NCBI GenBank assembly: GCA_015660815.1
Contig: JACSDF010000002.1
Location: forward strand, 1 to 64,000
Source: Actinomycetota bacterium
GTDB lineage: Bacteria > Actinomycetota > Actinomycetes > Nanopelagicales > Nanopelagicaceae
Length of the DNA: 64,000 nucleotides
Direction of reading: 5' to 3'
Shown here: positions 10,549-19,072 of the stretch, one piece after another
How the letters are laid out: each line of letters opens with the position of its first letter
Numbering within the stretch: the first letter of the stretch is position 1
Position numbers and translations under genes: made by a program
The notes under the pieces: generated by a model
Seen by the model: only the letters and a program-made list of their open reading frames with translations
What the model was told of the DNA's origin: nothing
The model's database searches: none

Positions 10549-10705
10549 CAGATTTTATACACGTGAATTTCTTACCTGCATAAACCGATGTAATCCCGAG
10601 TTTTTTACACGTAGCACCCGCTTTGACCGCCGCAAAAGTAGGTTGCGCGGGTAAAATTAGTGAGAGTACTAAAAATGAAATAGAGAGTCTTAAAAGACCT
10701 TTCAT
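10394..10705 (-). CDS. Signal peptide and Cys-module N-terminus of the NHL protein (frame runs into TTTKP repeats)
   Basis: This 103-codon reading begins with a clear signal peptide (MKGLLRLSISFLVLSLILPA..TFA). A small two-cysteine module follows (AGATCKKLGITSVYAGKKFTCIKSG then KLVWNKG), a form I associate with acI-type secreted proteins. It then enters the 15-bp repeat in the TTTKP frame and stops soon after. In the other frame the same repeat encodes NQPQP and joins the propeller domain. As sequenced this gives a truncated secreted peptide. It is either a real frameshift (pseudogene or variable locus) or a sequence or assembly error. Confidence 0.75.
   Translation of the reverse strand: MKGLLRLSISFLVLSLILPAQPTFAAVKAGATCKKLGITSVYAGKKFTCIKSGGKLVWNKGTVIPNQPQPTTKPTTTKPTTTKPTTTKPTTTKPTTTKPTTRR
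10406..10514. repeat. 15-bp tandem repeat (six perfect units) with a 7-nt duplication
   Basis: The plus strand shows six perfect copies of GGTTGGTTTGGTTGT (10406-10495), then GGGTTGT, then a partial unit to 10514. A multiple of three keeps the frame, so copy-number change in the 15-mer only lengthens the linker. The 7-mer GGTTGTG at 10490-10496 is directly repeated at 10497-10503 and shifts the frame by one. On the coding (minus) strand the repeat encodes NQPQP or TTTKP depending on frame. Confidence 0.95.
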
Positions 10706-10749
10706 ATTGAAATTTTAAGATACAACGGTGTCATGGAGCAATAGAAAAC

Positions 10750-10896
10750 TTAGTTTTGCTCTCGAGGGTTCATCCTTAAATCCCGCTTTGGATCACTCGG
10801 TGCGCAGCATGACTTCGCTTTAATTCGACCAGAAATCAATCCTGCCGCCAGCAGCAACGTAAAAGCGATCACAATAGATCCAAGGACGAAATTCAC
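10750..10896 (-). CDS. Small single-pass membrane protein (48 aa)
   Basis: GTG 10896 opens a 48-residue frame beginning VNFVLGSIVIAFTLLLAAG. It has one hydrophobic helix (about residues 2-21), then a basic turn, a Cys-Cys pair at 30-31 (KSCCAPSDP) and the ending RDLRMNPREQN. Short proteins of this design (one helix, SCC, RDLRM) occur in other actinobacteria, from memory. It starts 4 nt after the holA stop on the same strand, which suggests it is the last gene of the comEA-comEC-holA operon. No clear ribosome-binding site is seen, so expression may depend on coupling. Function unknown. Confidence 0.6.
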   Translation of the reverse strand: MNFVLGSIVIAFTLLLAAGLISGRIKAKSCCAPSDPKRDLRMNPREQN

Positions 10897-10900
10897 AGAT

Positions 10901-11851
10901 TTATTGTAGTTTCTGGGAAGCAGCTATTCGAGTAACTGCTTTCTCTAGAGCGTAAATCGGATCACTCGCCGCACCTTTGACTTCGGCATCGGCCGTTGCA
11001 ATCACTCCGACCGCATCGGCGATGGCCCCTGGCGACCAGCGGTGGAGCTGGCGACGCGCCTTATCAATCTGCCACGGTGCCATGCCTAATTGACCGGCTA
11101 ATTCGAAGGATTTAACACCGCGGTTTGCCCCAGAGACCTTTGCCAGAGAGCGAAGGGCCGATGCGATAGCACTTGTGATCATCACTGGGTCCGTACCTGT
11201 TTCAAGTGCACTGCGAAGTGCGATGAGCGCGCCAGATAAATTTCCTTCCAACGTTGCATCGGCTACATCAAAGCCAGTTGTTTCAATGCGACCTTGATGA
11301 AACTTATCGATTATAAGTTCATCAATTACACCGGGAGGAGCATCGGCAGCGATCTGAGAAACCGCTGCCCGGAGTTCGCGCATATCACTTCCGAGTGCAC
11401 CAACTAAGGCAGTAACGGCACCGGGTGATGCTTTGCGACCTATATCTAGAAAAAGCTCTTTAACAAAACCCTCTTTTTCGGCCTCTTTCTTTAATGGTTC
11501 ACACAAAATAATTTCGGGCTTAACTTTTTTAATTGCATCCAGAAGTGCTTTGCCTTTTACTCCACCTTTGTGAACAAATACGACGGTCATAGTCTCATCT
11601 GGATCAGAGAGATAGCGTGTAATCTCGTCGCGATTTTCTTCGGGTAGATCTTGCAAATCTCGAAGAATCAGCGCGCGACGTTCAGAAAATAAAGAAGGCG
11701 CTAGGGCATCGGCTATGTCGCCAACGATAGTTTCACCTGCAAAGAGGTTAGTGATTTCGCAATTATTTTCTTTTAACTCGGCGGTTAATTTATTTATTGC
11801 TCGATCTGATAGTGCGCCTTCTGGACCAAGGATTAGGTAGATGGAATTCAC
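10901..11851 (-). CDS. holA: DNA polymerase III subunit delta
   Basis: HolA is the delta subunit of the clamp loader; it opens the sliding clamp during replication. The AAA+-like fold is recognisable from SIYLILGPEGALSDRAINKL at the start, RRALILRDLQDLP, and the C-terminal helical region (MAPWQIDKARRQLHRWSP). I chose GTG 11851 (316 aa), 4 nt after the comEC stop and preceded by a G-rich stretch. A longer frame would intrude 120 nt into comEC with non-family sequence. The neighbourhood comEA-comEC-holA is typical of many Gram-positive genomes. Confidence 0.9.
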   Translation of the reverse strand: MNSIYLILGPEGALSDRAINKLTAELKENNCEITNLFAGETIVGDIADALAPSLFSERRALILRDLQDLPEENRDEITRYLSDPDETMTVVFVHKGGVKGKALLDAIKKVKPEIILCEPLKKEAEKEGFVKELFLDIGRKASPGAVTALVGALGSDMRELRAAVSQIAADAPPGVIDELIIDKFHQGRIETTGFDVADATLEGNLSGALIALRSALETGTDPVMITSAIASALRSLAKVSGANRGVKSFELAGQLGMAPWQIDKARRQLHRWSPGAIADAVGVIATADAEVKGAASDPIYALEKAVTRIAASQKLQ

Positions 11852-11855
11852 GTCA

Positions 11856-13991
11856 CTACCCCAATCGAAAGAGATTAAATCGGCCCTTACTTGTTCGAAT
11901 TGTAAACTGGTGTGCCTTGGCTTGAATACTGATAGATCCGTTGATGTCGGTGCGTAAAACTTCTGCCCCAAGTCTAGTCAAGGCCTGCACCGTCTGCGGG
12001 GCAGGATGGCCGTAGCGATTTTCAGCTCCAACGCTAATGACGGCAATCTCTGGTTTTAAAGCGCTCATCAAAGCGGTTTCCTGGTATCTCGAACCATGAT
12101 GTGACACCTTATAGATATCAACTTTTGACACTCGTCCTACTAACTCTTGTTGAGCTGGTGGTTCTAAATCTCCGGCGGAAAAGAGTGAAAAATTTGCAGA
12201 TGTAATCAAAGCGGCAATGCTGGAGTTATTCACCGCCGAACCATCGCCGGGCATTGATGCAAAAACTCGTTCACCAACTTCTGGCCACATAACATCAATC
12301 GTGAACTGGGATATTTGCACCGAATACCCACGTTGCGGGCGCATTATCTCTACCCCTTTCATGAGCAAGGCAACGTTTTCGCTCTCCATTAATGGTTCGG
12401 CATTTGTACTAACCCACAACTGCGAAACTCTTCGATTTTTAATGGCTCCGCTTAACCCGGCTACGTGATCGTCGTGAAAATGCGAAAGAATCAGCAGTGG
12501 AATTTCATCAATGCCCAATGCCTTTAAACATCGATCCACTAAAACTGGATCTGGACCCACATCTATAACTATGGCCCGGTGATTTCCGAGATTGAGAACC
12601 ATGGAATCGCCCTGACCAACATCGCAGTTAGCAATCTGCCAATCCCCCGCCGGCCAGCGTTGAATCCATGTCAGCGCAATAATCAAAACCAGGGCGGTTA
12701 TTGAAATCGCTTTTAGGTACTTCTTAAAAAGCCAGAGGGTGAGTGAAAATGAGGCAACGATAAGAAAGCCGATGCTTCCGGTGCGCAAAGTTAACACTGG
12801 GAATTGCGCCGCCCATGTTGCAACTGCTGCAATGAATCCAGCTGGAAATCTAATTAACCAAATCAAAGCCATACTTAAAATGGGAGCAATGGGTGAAAGA
12901 AGTGCTGCGATAAACCCCAGAATAGTAATAGGTCCAACTGCAGGTGCTGCCAAAAGATTTGCGACAATGCTAATTGGTGAGAGATACCCCGACAGCGCAA
13001 CTAAAATTGGAGAACAAAAGACAATTGCAGCAATAGGCGGTGCTAACGCTTGGGCAAGTTTGCCTGGCAAAAATCGTGCAAATCTTTCAGCCACCTTAGG
13101 TGCAAATAATAAAAGGCCTCCAGTAGCTAAAACAGAGAGCGCAAAACCGGCATCGCGCGCCTGCCAGGGATCAGCCACAACGACTGCGCCGATAGCAAAA
13201 CCCAGCGCTGGTAGAGAATCACGGCCGCGATTTGTACCCACGGCAATCAACAGGACTGCGGCCATTGCCGCAGCGCGAAGAACCGATGGCGATGGTCGAA
13301 CGAGAGCAATGAAGCAGATCAAGGCAATCGCCGTTGCACTCAACCGAAACTTCATTCGGGTAAATAAAAACTGCATGCACCACAAAACGAAGGCGGAGAC
13401 TATTGCAAAGTTAGCCCCACTCACCGCTACTAAGTGTGCTAATCCTGAACGCCGCATCGCCAACTTAAACTCAAGGCTTTGTTTTGAAGTATCGCCTAGC
13501 ACCATTCCGGGAATTAGTGCTCCTGCATCACCATCGCCCGTTAAGTTACGAAGCCCAAAGCGAATTGAAGCTAGGGATTTCGCCCACCGTGATGCTTGGG
13601 TAATAACGGTGACATCTTCATCGATTAAGACGAGTGCGGCTACTCGTCCCTCTTTGCTATCGAATATTCGGGCAGTTGCGCTAAAACTTTGGCCTGGCAA
13701 TAGTTCGAGCACGCTCGGTCTTGGCGTGATAACACGAATCGGAGTTCGCATTTCAAAAGATCCATGACTGCTTTTGACATAGATTGCTCGTGCAATAAAA
13801 GTGTAGTTTCCAGATGCGCTCTGATTAGGATCTGTAACAACTTGAGCGATAATTTCACTCGATTGACCATAGAGCTTAACAATTTGTGAGCTTTGAATAG
13901 ATGCTTCGCGCAGTGACATTACCGTCGAGCCGACTAGGAGCGCCGTAATCAATACGGTAAAGCGAAGTTTTCGACTTATAACTGAGAGCAA
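11856..13991 (-). CDS. comEC: ComEC/Rec2 DNA-uptake channel with metallo-beta-lactamase domain
   Basis: ComEC forms the inner-membrane channel for transforming DNA. Visible parts are an N-terminal hydrophobic and DUF4131-like region, the multi-helix Competence domain (GLAHLVAVSGANFAIVSAFV and following) and a C-terminal MBL-fold domain with the metal motif SHFHDDHVAG and a later VSHHGSRY. Only a TTG at 13991 is a conventional start (711 aa). The frame stays open upstream for about 37 codons with typical ComEC-like sequence (YRAVALGAALWLGALL) but no ATG/GTG/TTG. The true start is therefore uncertain and may overlap comEA. Confidence 0.93.
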   Translation of the reverse strand: MLSVISRKLRFTVLITALLVGSTVMSLREASIQSSQIVKLYGQSSEIIAQVVTDPNQSASGNYTFIARAIYVKSSHGSFEMRTPIRVITPRPSVLELLPGQSFSATARIFDSKEGRVAALVLIDEDVTVITQASRWAKSLASIRFGLRNLTGDGDAGALIPGMVLGDTSKQSLEFKLAMRRSGLAHLVAVSGANFAIVSAFVLWCMQFLFTRMKFRLSATAIALICFIALVRPSPSVLRAAAMAAVLLIAVGTNRGRDSLPALGFAIGAVVVADPWQARDAGFALSVLATGGLLLFAPKVAERFARFLPGKLAQALAPPIAAIVFCSPILVALSGYLSPISIVANLLAAPAVGPITILGFIAALLSPIAPILSMALIWLIRFPAGFIAAVATWAAQFPVLTLRTGSIGFLIVASFSLTLWLFKKYLKAISITALVLIIALTWIQRWPAGDWQIANCDVGQGDSMVLNLGNHRAIVIDVGPDPVLVDRCLKALGIDEIPLLILSHFHDDHVAGLSGAIKNRRVSQLWVSTNAEPLMESENVALLMKGVEIMRPQRGYSVQISQFTIDVMWPEVGERVFASMPGDGSAVNNSSIAALITSANFSLFSAGDLEPPAQQELVGRVSKVDIYKVSHHGSRYQETALMSALKPEIAVISVGAENRYGHPAPQTVQALTRLGAEVLRTDINGSISIQAKAHQFTIRTSKGRFNLFRLG

Positions 13992-14095
13992 CGCAAGAAA
14001 AATGGCGACAAAGGTAATTCTCCAAGGTGCAAGTGCACTCTGCAGAAGCGCTCCCAGCCATAGCGCTGCCCCTAATGCAACGGCGCGATAATCAG

Positions 14096-14704
14096 TTAAA
14101 CGCGAACTTTGCTTTTTATTGTCGCGAATTTAGCTACACCAATTCCGCTCACTTTTTGAAGATCCTCAATAGTTAAAAAGGGACCATTAGATTTTCGATA
14201 CTCAAGAATGCGTCTAGCAATAACTGGTCCTATGCCATCGAGTGAATCCAACTGAGACGCCGTTGCGCGATTAATGTTGATTGGTCCACTTCGTACTACT
14301 TTACTTACGCGTGCGCCGGAGCTATTTCTAACTGTTGCATCCACATATATCTGTTCGCCATCGGATAAAACGCGAGCCAAATTTATTGTGCTCAAATCGG
14401 CGCCAGGGGCAGAATCTCCAGCGGCTTTAATTGCATCAATGACGCGCGAATTAGCCGCAAGTGTGTAAACACCAGGTTTATTAACTGCCCCTGTTACATC
14501 GATAAAAATTTCGGGAGCTGCAATCTGTACCGCAATTATTGGCGGTGCAACAACTTCGTGTGTGTTTCCCCGTACGACAAAAAGAGATGAAAAGATGATG
14601 ACTAGAGTGCCTAAAATTAAGAGCGCACGTTTTTGAATGTGTGAGTAGTGGAGTTCATACCACCAGTTTTTGATACCTTCGTAGGCTTGATTGAGTTGGT
14701 CCAT
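14096..14704 (-). CDS. comEA: ComEA-type helix-hairpin-helix DNA-binding protein
   Basis: ComEA is the membrane-anchored DNA receptor that hands DNA to ComEC. The 202-residue protein has one transmembrane helix (about residues 28-45), an SLBB-like beta-grasp segment (EIFIDVTGAVNKPGVYTL) and a C-terminal double helix-hairpin-helix (ININRATASQLDSLDGIGPV and EDLQKVSGIGVAKFATI). It is directly upstream of comEC on the same strand. Together with comEC it shows capacity for DNA uptake, although no pilus genes lie in the window. Confidence 0.93.
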   Translation of the reverse strand: MDQLNQAYEGIKNWWYELHYSHIQKRALLILGTLVIIFSSLFVVRGNTHEVVAPPIIAVQIAAPEIFIDVTGAVNKPGVYTLAANSRVIDAIKAAGDSAPGADLSTINLARVLSDGEQIYVDATVRNSSGARVSKVVRSGPININRATASQLDSLDGIGPVIARRILEYRKSNGPFLTIEDLQKVSGIGVAKFATIKSKVRV

Positions 14705-14752
14705 GCAGGCGATTCAAGCCTGCCGACAGTACCTATGAGTACTACAGAAGGT

Positions 14753-17248
14753 TTAACTGTTGATAACGATGTTTACGATTTTTGGGGCGCGTGTGATGAT
14801 TTTTGAAATTGTTACTCCCGCAAGCGCATCAATCACAGCGGGCAAAGCTAAAGCCGCAGCCTCAAGCTCAGCATCACTAATCGTGGGCTCAACATCAAGG
14901 CGATCTTTGATCTTGCCATTTATCTGGACGACTGCGGTCACCGCATCTGCCACTAAAAGTTTTTCATCAACCACTGGCCAGCCGGCAAGTGCGACTGCAG
15001 GTTCATGACCTAAGCGCTCCCACATCTCTTCGGCAGTAAAAGGTGCCACAAGTGAGAGCATGATGGCCACCGCTTCGACGGCTTCACGGACTGCTGGATC
15101 TGCTGGACCACATCCCGAATCAATCGCTTTGCGCGTTGCATTCACAAGCTCCATAACGCGGGCGATGGCGACATTAAAGCGCAGGGATTCAACAGCAAAG
15201 TCGGCATCGTGTAGTGATTTATGTGTAATTTTCCGAAGCCCGTTATCACCTGTAGTGAAATCCACACCCGGTGCACTTGTTACATCTCCGGATAAGCGCC
15301 ACGCACGTGATAAAAATTTAACCGAGCCAGATGGAGAAACATCAGACCAATCGACATCATCTTCAGGAGGACCAGCAAAGACCATCGACAAACGAATCGC
15401 ATCTACACCATGGTGTTCGAGCTCATCTGATAGACGCACTAAATTGCCTCGGCTCTTAGACATCGCCGAGCCATCCATAACAACCATACCTTGATTTAAT
15501 AAACGCGTGAAAGGTTCATTGAAATTGAGCATCTCTAAATCATTTAAAACCTTGGTTAAAAAGCGGCTATAAAGAAGGTGCAAAATTGCATGTGTAACGC
15601 CGCCGACATAGTGATCTACTGGAAGCCATGTCTCAATATCCTTTTTAGAGAATGCTTCATCGTGAATTGTTGATGATGGGTAGCGTAAGTAATACCAGGA
15701 TGAATCTACGAAAGTATCCATCGTGTCGGTATCGCGCTTCGCATCCCCACCGCACTTAGGGCACTTAACATTTACCCAATCCGTTGCTGCACCAAGTGGC
15801 GAAGTTCCTTTAGGTTTTAAATCTAAGCCTTCGGCATTTGGCAACGTAAGGGGAAGTTCATTAGCCGGCACTGGAACTTCACCACAGTCTGGGCAATGGA
15901 TAATTGGAATTGGTGTACCCCAGAAACGTTGGCGGGACACAAGCCAATCGCGCAAACGATAGTTACGCGCAGATTTTCCAAGGCCATCTTTTTCAAGCTG
16001 AGCATTAATTGCCGCAATCGCATCGGCTTTGTTCATACCGTTAAGCTCGTCAGAGTTGATTAACACGCCATCTCCGCTGGTTGCAACACCAGATACATTT
16101 GGATCTTCTTCACCGGTATCGACAACAACAGTCACTGGCAGTTTCATTGCGCGTGCAAAATCTAAATCTCGTTGATCATGTGCTGGAACAGCCATGATTG
16201 CGCCAGTGCCATAATCGGCTAGAACGTAATCACTAGCCCAGATTGGAAGTTTCGCGCCATTGACTGGGTTAATCGCATAACGATGTAAGAAAACACCGCT
16301 CTTAGGGCGATCTGTGGCAAGGCGATCGATGTCGCTGTCGGCCTTAATTGTTTCTAGGTACGTCGCAAATTCGGCCTCAACACCCGAACCAACTGCGAGC
16401 TCTGCAGCGAGATCGCTATCGGCGGCAACGACCATAAAAGTTGCGCCAAACAAAGTATCGGGACGGGTTGTATAAACGGTAACTGGTTCGGCGCGGTTTT
16501 CAATTACAAAAGATACGTTGGCACCCGTAGATCGACCAATCCAATTGCGTTGCATCATTAAGACTTTTTCAGGCCACTTACCTTCAAGTTGAGCCATATC
16601 ATCTAGAAGTCGATCGGCGTAATCGGTAATCTTGAAATACCACTGATTTAATTTCTTTTTTGTAACTGCCGTATCGCATCGCTCGCATAAGCCAGCGACA
16701 ACCTGCTCATTGGCTAAAACTGTTTGACAACTTGGACACCAATTAACTGCCGAATCTTTTCGATATGCAAGTCCGCGTTCGTATAAGAGTAAAAAGAGCC
16801 ACTGGTTCCATTTATAAAACTCGGGATCACAGGTATTGAATACTCGATCCCAATCGAAAGAGCATGCATAGCGGCGCATCGACGCTTTCTGCACGGCGAT
16901 ATTTTCATAAGTCCAATTCCTTGGATCCTCATTGCGCTTGATGGCGGCATTTTCTGCCGGAAGTCCAAAGGCATCCCATCCAATTGGGTGCATGACATTA
17001 AAGCCTTTTTGAATCCAGTAGCGGGCAATTACATCTCCGAGTGCATATGCCTCTGCATGGCCCATGTGTAAATCACCCGATGGATATGGAAACATATCCA
17101 AGATGTATTTCTTTGGGCGGGTGTCATCGGCACGGCCAGATTTAAATGGCTCAATCTGATCCCAAACTGGCAGCCACTTTTCCTGCACATAGGCGAAGTC
17201 ATAGGCCTCGTGTGCATTCTCGCGGTTCTGCTCTGATGACATGTGCAC
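14753..17248 (-). CDS. leuS: Leucyl-tRNA synthetase
   Basis: LeuS is the class I synthetase that charges tRNA-Leu. The 831 residues are full length. They include the HIGH-type motif HMGH at residues 61-64 ([15 protein letters not shown]), a CP1 editing domain (with TTRPDTLFG), zinc-like CPSC and CPDCG/CPKCGG clusters, and the KMSKS loop as AMSKSRGN. Two close ATG starts exist (17248 and 17242). The divergent small membrane-protein gene starts about 110 nt away. Confidence 0.97.
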   Translation of the reverse strand: MHMSSEQNRENAHEAYDFAYVQEKWLPVWDQIEPFKSGRADDTRPKKYILDMFPYPSGDLHMGHAEAYALGDVIARYWIQKGFNVMHPIGWDAFGLPAENAAIKRNEDPRNWTYENIAVQKASMRRYACSFDWDRVFNTCDPEFYKWNQWLFLLLYERGLAYRKDSAVNWCPSCQTVLANEQVVAGLCERCDTAVTKKKLNQWYFKITDYADRLLDDMAQLEGKWPEKVLMMQRNWIGRSTGANVSFVIENRAEPVTVYTTRPDTLFGATFMVVAADSDLAAELAVGSGVEAEFATYLETIKADSDIDRLATDRPKSGVFLHRYAINPVNGAKLPIWASDYVLADYGTGAIMAVPAHDQRDLDFARAMKLPVTVVVDTGEEDPNVSGVATSGDGVLINSDELNGMNKADAIAAINAQLEKDGLGKSARNYRLRDWLVSRQRFWGTPIPIIHCPDCGEVPVPANELPLTLPNAEGLDLKPKGTSPLGAATDWVNVKCPKCGGDAKRDTDTMDTFVDSSWYYLRYPSSTIHDEAFSKKDIETWLPVDHYVGGVTHAILHLLYSRFLTKVLNDLEMLNFNEPFTRLLNQGMVVMDGSAMSKSRGNLVRLSDELEHHGVDAIRLSMVFAGPPEDDVDWSDVSPSGSVKFLSRAWRLSGDVTSAPGVDFTTGDNGLRKITHKSLHDADFAVESLRFNVAIARVMELVNATRKAIDSGCGPADPAVREAVEAVAIMLSLVAPFTAEEMWERLGHEPAVALAGWPVVDEKLLVADAVTAVVQINGKIKDRLDVEPTISDAELEAAALALPAVIDALAGVTISKIITRAPKIVNIVINS

Positions 17249-17361
17249 AGGTTACAGGGAACCTATATGCGTTTTTTGCTAAATATATATTCCAATTGGA
17301 GTAGGGCTGATATTCTTGACGCGCACGCTTTGTCCCTCTTCCCCCTTTCAAAGGAGAAAAA

Positions 17362-17562
17362 ATGGCAATTGCCGGTGTTATATTCGGATTCATAAGCGTT
17401 ATTTCTTATTTTGGTCTTCCAGGAACAATAACCTCTCTCATCGGGCTGTTCCTCACCTATCGTGCCCGAGGTCAGGCCGCAGCAAACCAGCAGCTTATAA
17501 AGGTTGGATTTTTACTTAATGGCTTTTTCTTACTGTTGAGTCTTTACTACCAATTCAAGTGA
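17362..17562 (+). CDS. Small two-helix membrane protein (66 aa)
   Basis: The ATG at 17362 follows a strong ribosome-binding site (AAAGGAG, 7 nt away). The protein has two hydrophobic segments (about residues 3-31 and 49-63) joined by the polar turn TYRARGQAAANQQ. It resembles short DUF4190-like or bacteriocin-type two-helix membrane proteins, but no family was assigned. It is divergent from leuS and converges almost stop-to-stop on the next gene (17564). Codon use and the ribosome-binding site suggest it is real; function unknown. Confidence 0.7.
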   Translation: MAIAGVIFGFISVISYFGLPGTITSLIGLFLTYRARGQAAANQQLIKVGFLLNGFFLLLSLYYQFK

Positions 17563-17563
17563 G

Positions 17564-17911
17564 TTAACGAGAGGGTGAGCTATCGCGTTGAGCCTCGTCT
17601 AGACGCCAACGGGCTGCGGCACGCAAGTCATCGGTGAACAAGTCCTGCCAGCGTTCATCCAGCACTGCATACTCAACCGTCAGGTCAATCCGACCCAATC
17701 GAAGTAACCTGATCAGCCCCTCTTGTAGATCCCCGCTCGTTATTAAACGCCGCGCAGTTTCGACAGCCCCGTGTTCTTCAATCATGCGAGTCCAGATAGT
17801 TGGTGAATACCCGAGAGTTCGGCAAACATCTATTGATTGCTTACACGCCAAAGTAAATTCATGCTCGTCGTCGGTCACACACAAAGTCAAGCACGTATCT
17901 GCCTGGAACAT
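17564..17911 (-). CDS. Conserved hypothetical protein (115 aa)
   Basis: I start this frame at ATG 17911 (MFQADTCLTLCV). A longer frame begins inside the tRNA-Ala gene and gives the VQIPSAPP artefact. The protein is mainly alpha-helical. A C-terminal stretch of the type LIRLLRLGRIDLTVEYAVLD, followed by ERWQDLFTDDLRAAARWRL, resembles a widespread small actinobacterial family of unknown role that I remember only by its sequence pattern. The gene lies 33 nt after the tRNA on the same strand. No catalytic motif is evident. Confidence 0.65.
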   Translation of the reverse strand: MFQADTCLTLCVTDDEHEFTLACKQSIDVCRTLGYSPTIWTRMIEEHGAVETARRLITSGDLQEGLIRLLRLGRIDLTVEYAVLDERWQDLFTDDLRAAARWRLDEAQRDSSPSR

Positions 17912-17944
17912 AAGGTTTACATTCTTGTTTCGCACAACAACTTT

Positions 17945-18020
17945 TGGTGGAGCTGAGGGGATTTGAACCCCTGACCCCCTGCATGCCATGCAGGTGCGCT
18001 ACCAGCTGCGCCACAGCCCC
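17945..18020 (-). tRNA. tRNA-Ala(GGC)
   Basis: The minus strand reads GGGGCTGTGGCGCAGCTGG and onward, a full cloverleaf of 76 nt with encoded CCA. The acceptor stem GGGGCTG pairs with CAGCTCC and contains the G3:U70 alanine identity pair. The anticodon stem CCTGC/GCAGG holds the loop ATGGCAT, giving anticodon GGC. The T arm is AGGGG-TTCAAAT-CCCCT. Confidence 0.95.
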
Positions 18021-18054
18021 AATTAATTGAGAAGTGCAAACCTTACCGCATGAA

Positions 18055-18705
18055 TTACGGTGCAGTAGCGCCACTTTCTTCGCCATAGACAGGCTCTGGA
18101 ATCGAACCGGCGTTGTGCTCCATTAAATTCCATTGACGTGGATTGCGTTCGAGGATTGACCACGATGCATTTGAAAGTCCACCAATCACTCCCCAGTGCG
18201 TAAGTGGAAGTTGTAAGAGTTGACCTAAAACACATCGCGCAGTACCACCATGAGTGGCGACAATTAATAGTTGATCGCTCTTTCCCTCAAGCTCTCTCAA
18301 TATTACGTTGACGGCACGATCGGCAACTGCACTTCTGGTTTCACCAGTTGTACCTGCAGGGTTATCATCGCCATCTATCCAACGAATGAAGTTATGAAAA
18401 TCTTCGGCGCGATTTTCTGCGCCTGTTTTCCCTTCCCACATTCCGCCATTTGTTTCGCGTAAGTTTTCATCGGTTCTGACGCTTAGACCTACTAAATCCG
18501 CTAATGCTTGCGCAGTATCGCGCGCACGACCTAAATCGCTCGAAATAATTGCAGTGGGATTCATGCCGGCCAAAATTTCAGCGGCGTGTTTGACTTGATA
18601 GCGACCAACGTCATTGAGTGGAATATCGGAGTGACCTTGGAAGCGATTGACCATGTTCCAATCGGTCTGTCCGTGACGCCATAAAACTACGCGATTACCG
18701 GCCAT
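18055..18705 (-). CDS. Histidine phosphatase superfamily protein (phosphoglycerate mutase-like)
   Basis: A 216-residue cofactor-independent-looking branch of the histidine phosphatase family. The catalytic RHG motif is near the N-terminus (VVLWRHGQTDWN, residues 6-17). The second arm residues are visible in ETNGGMWEGK, and the second histidine in VATHGGTARC. In actinobacteria such a gene commonly follows rsfS, and may be a broad phosphatase (for example glucosyl-3-phosphoglycerate phosphatase-like) rather than a glycolytic mutase. Its start overlaps the rsfS stop by 11 nt. Confidence 0.85.
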   Translation of the reverse strand: MAGNRVVLWRHGQTDWNMVNRFQGHSDIPLNDVGRYQVKHAAEILAGMNPTAIISSDLGRARDTAQALADLVGLSVRTDENLRETNGGMWEGKTGAENRAEDFHNFIRWIDGDDNPAGTTGETRSAVADRAVNVILRELEGKSDQLLIVATHGGTARCVLGQLLQLPLTHWGVIGGLSNASWSILERNPRQWNLMEHNAGSIPEPVYGEESGATAP

Positions 18706-19072
18706 TTACTACGGTGGCTTTCACTGCATCTAACTCAATTGTTGGACAATCATTCCACAAACGATCGAGCATGTAATACTTTCGAAGTTCGGTGCTTTGA
18801 ATATGCACAACTAAATCTGAGTAGTCCAAGAGAATCCACTCAGCACCTTTTTCTCGACGAGCAGGTTTTTCCCCTATAGCGATTAACTGGCGTTCAACTT
18901 CGTCGGCGATTGCATCGACCTGAGCCACATTTTGTCCAGTAGCAATTAGGAATACTTCGCTCAGGACCAATTGATCAGATAAGTCAATGGCGATGAGATC
19001 GGTACCTAATTTTTCAACTACTGCAGCGGCGGCCGCTTGAGTAATTTCGAGGGTGCGTGCGCTAATTGTCAT
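18695..19072 (-). CDS. rsfS: Ribosomal silencing factor RsfS
   Basis: RsfS binds L14 and blocks 30S-50S joining under starvation. I start at ATG 19072 (MTISARTLEITQAAA, 125 aa), which overlaps the nadD stop by 11 nt; a longer frame adds non-family residues. Family features are DLSDQLVLSEVFLIATGQN, the central REKGAEWILLDYSDLVVHI and the YYMLDRLW ending. It sits in the conserved nadD-rsfS-phosphatase string. Confidence 0.93.
   Translation of the reverse strand: MTISARTLEITQAAAAAVVEKLGTDLIAIDLSDQLVLSEVFLIATGQNVAQVDAIADEVERQLIAIGEKPARREKGAEWILLDYSDLVVHIQSTELRKYYMLDRLWNDCPTIELDAVKATVVNGR

Noticed and set aside
10353..10654. Plus-strand frames with VVGLVVVG or GCGWFGCGWFG repeats
   Set aside because: They are opposite-strand readings of the 15-bp tandem repeat in the NHL-protein gene; no start signal or family likeness.
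11852..11971. Longer holA start inside comEC
   Set aside because: Adds 40 residues that are only comEC in another frame; GTG 11851 fits the family start.
12739..13767. 342-codon plus-strand frame
   Set aside because: Lies wholly antisense to the well-supported comEC gene and has the Ala/Ile/Lys/Arg-biased composition of a shadow frame.
17912..17989. N-terminal extension of the 17564 gene (VQIPSAPP)
   Set aside because: It is translated from the tRNA-Ala gene, a well-known annotation artefact.
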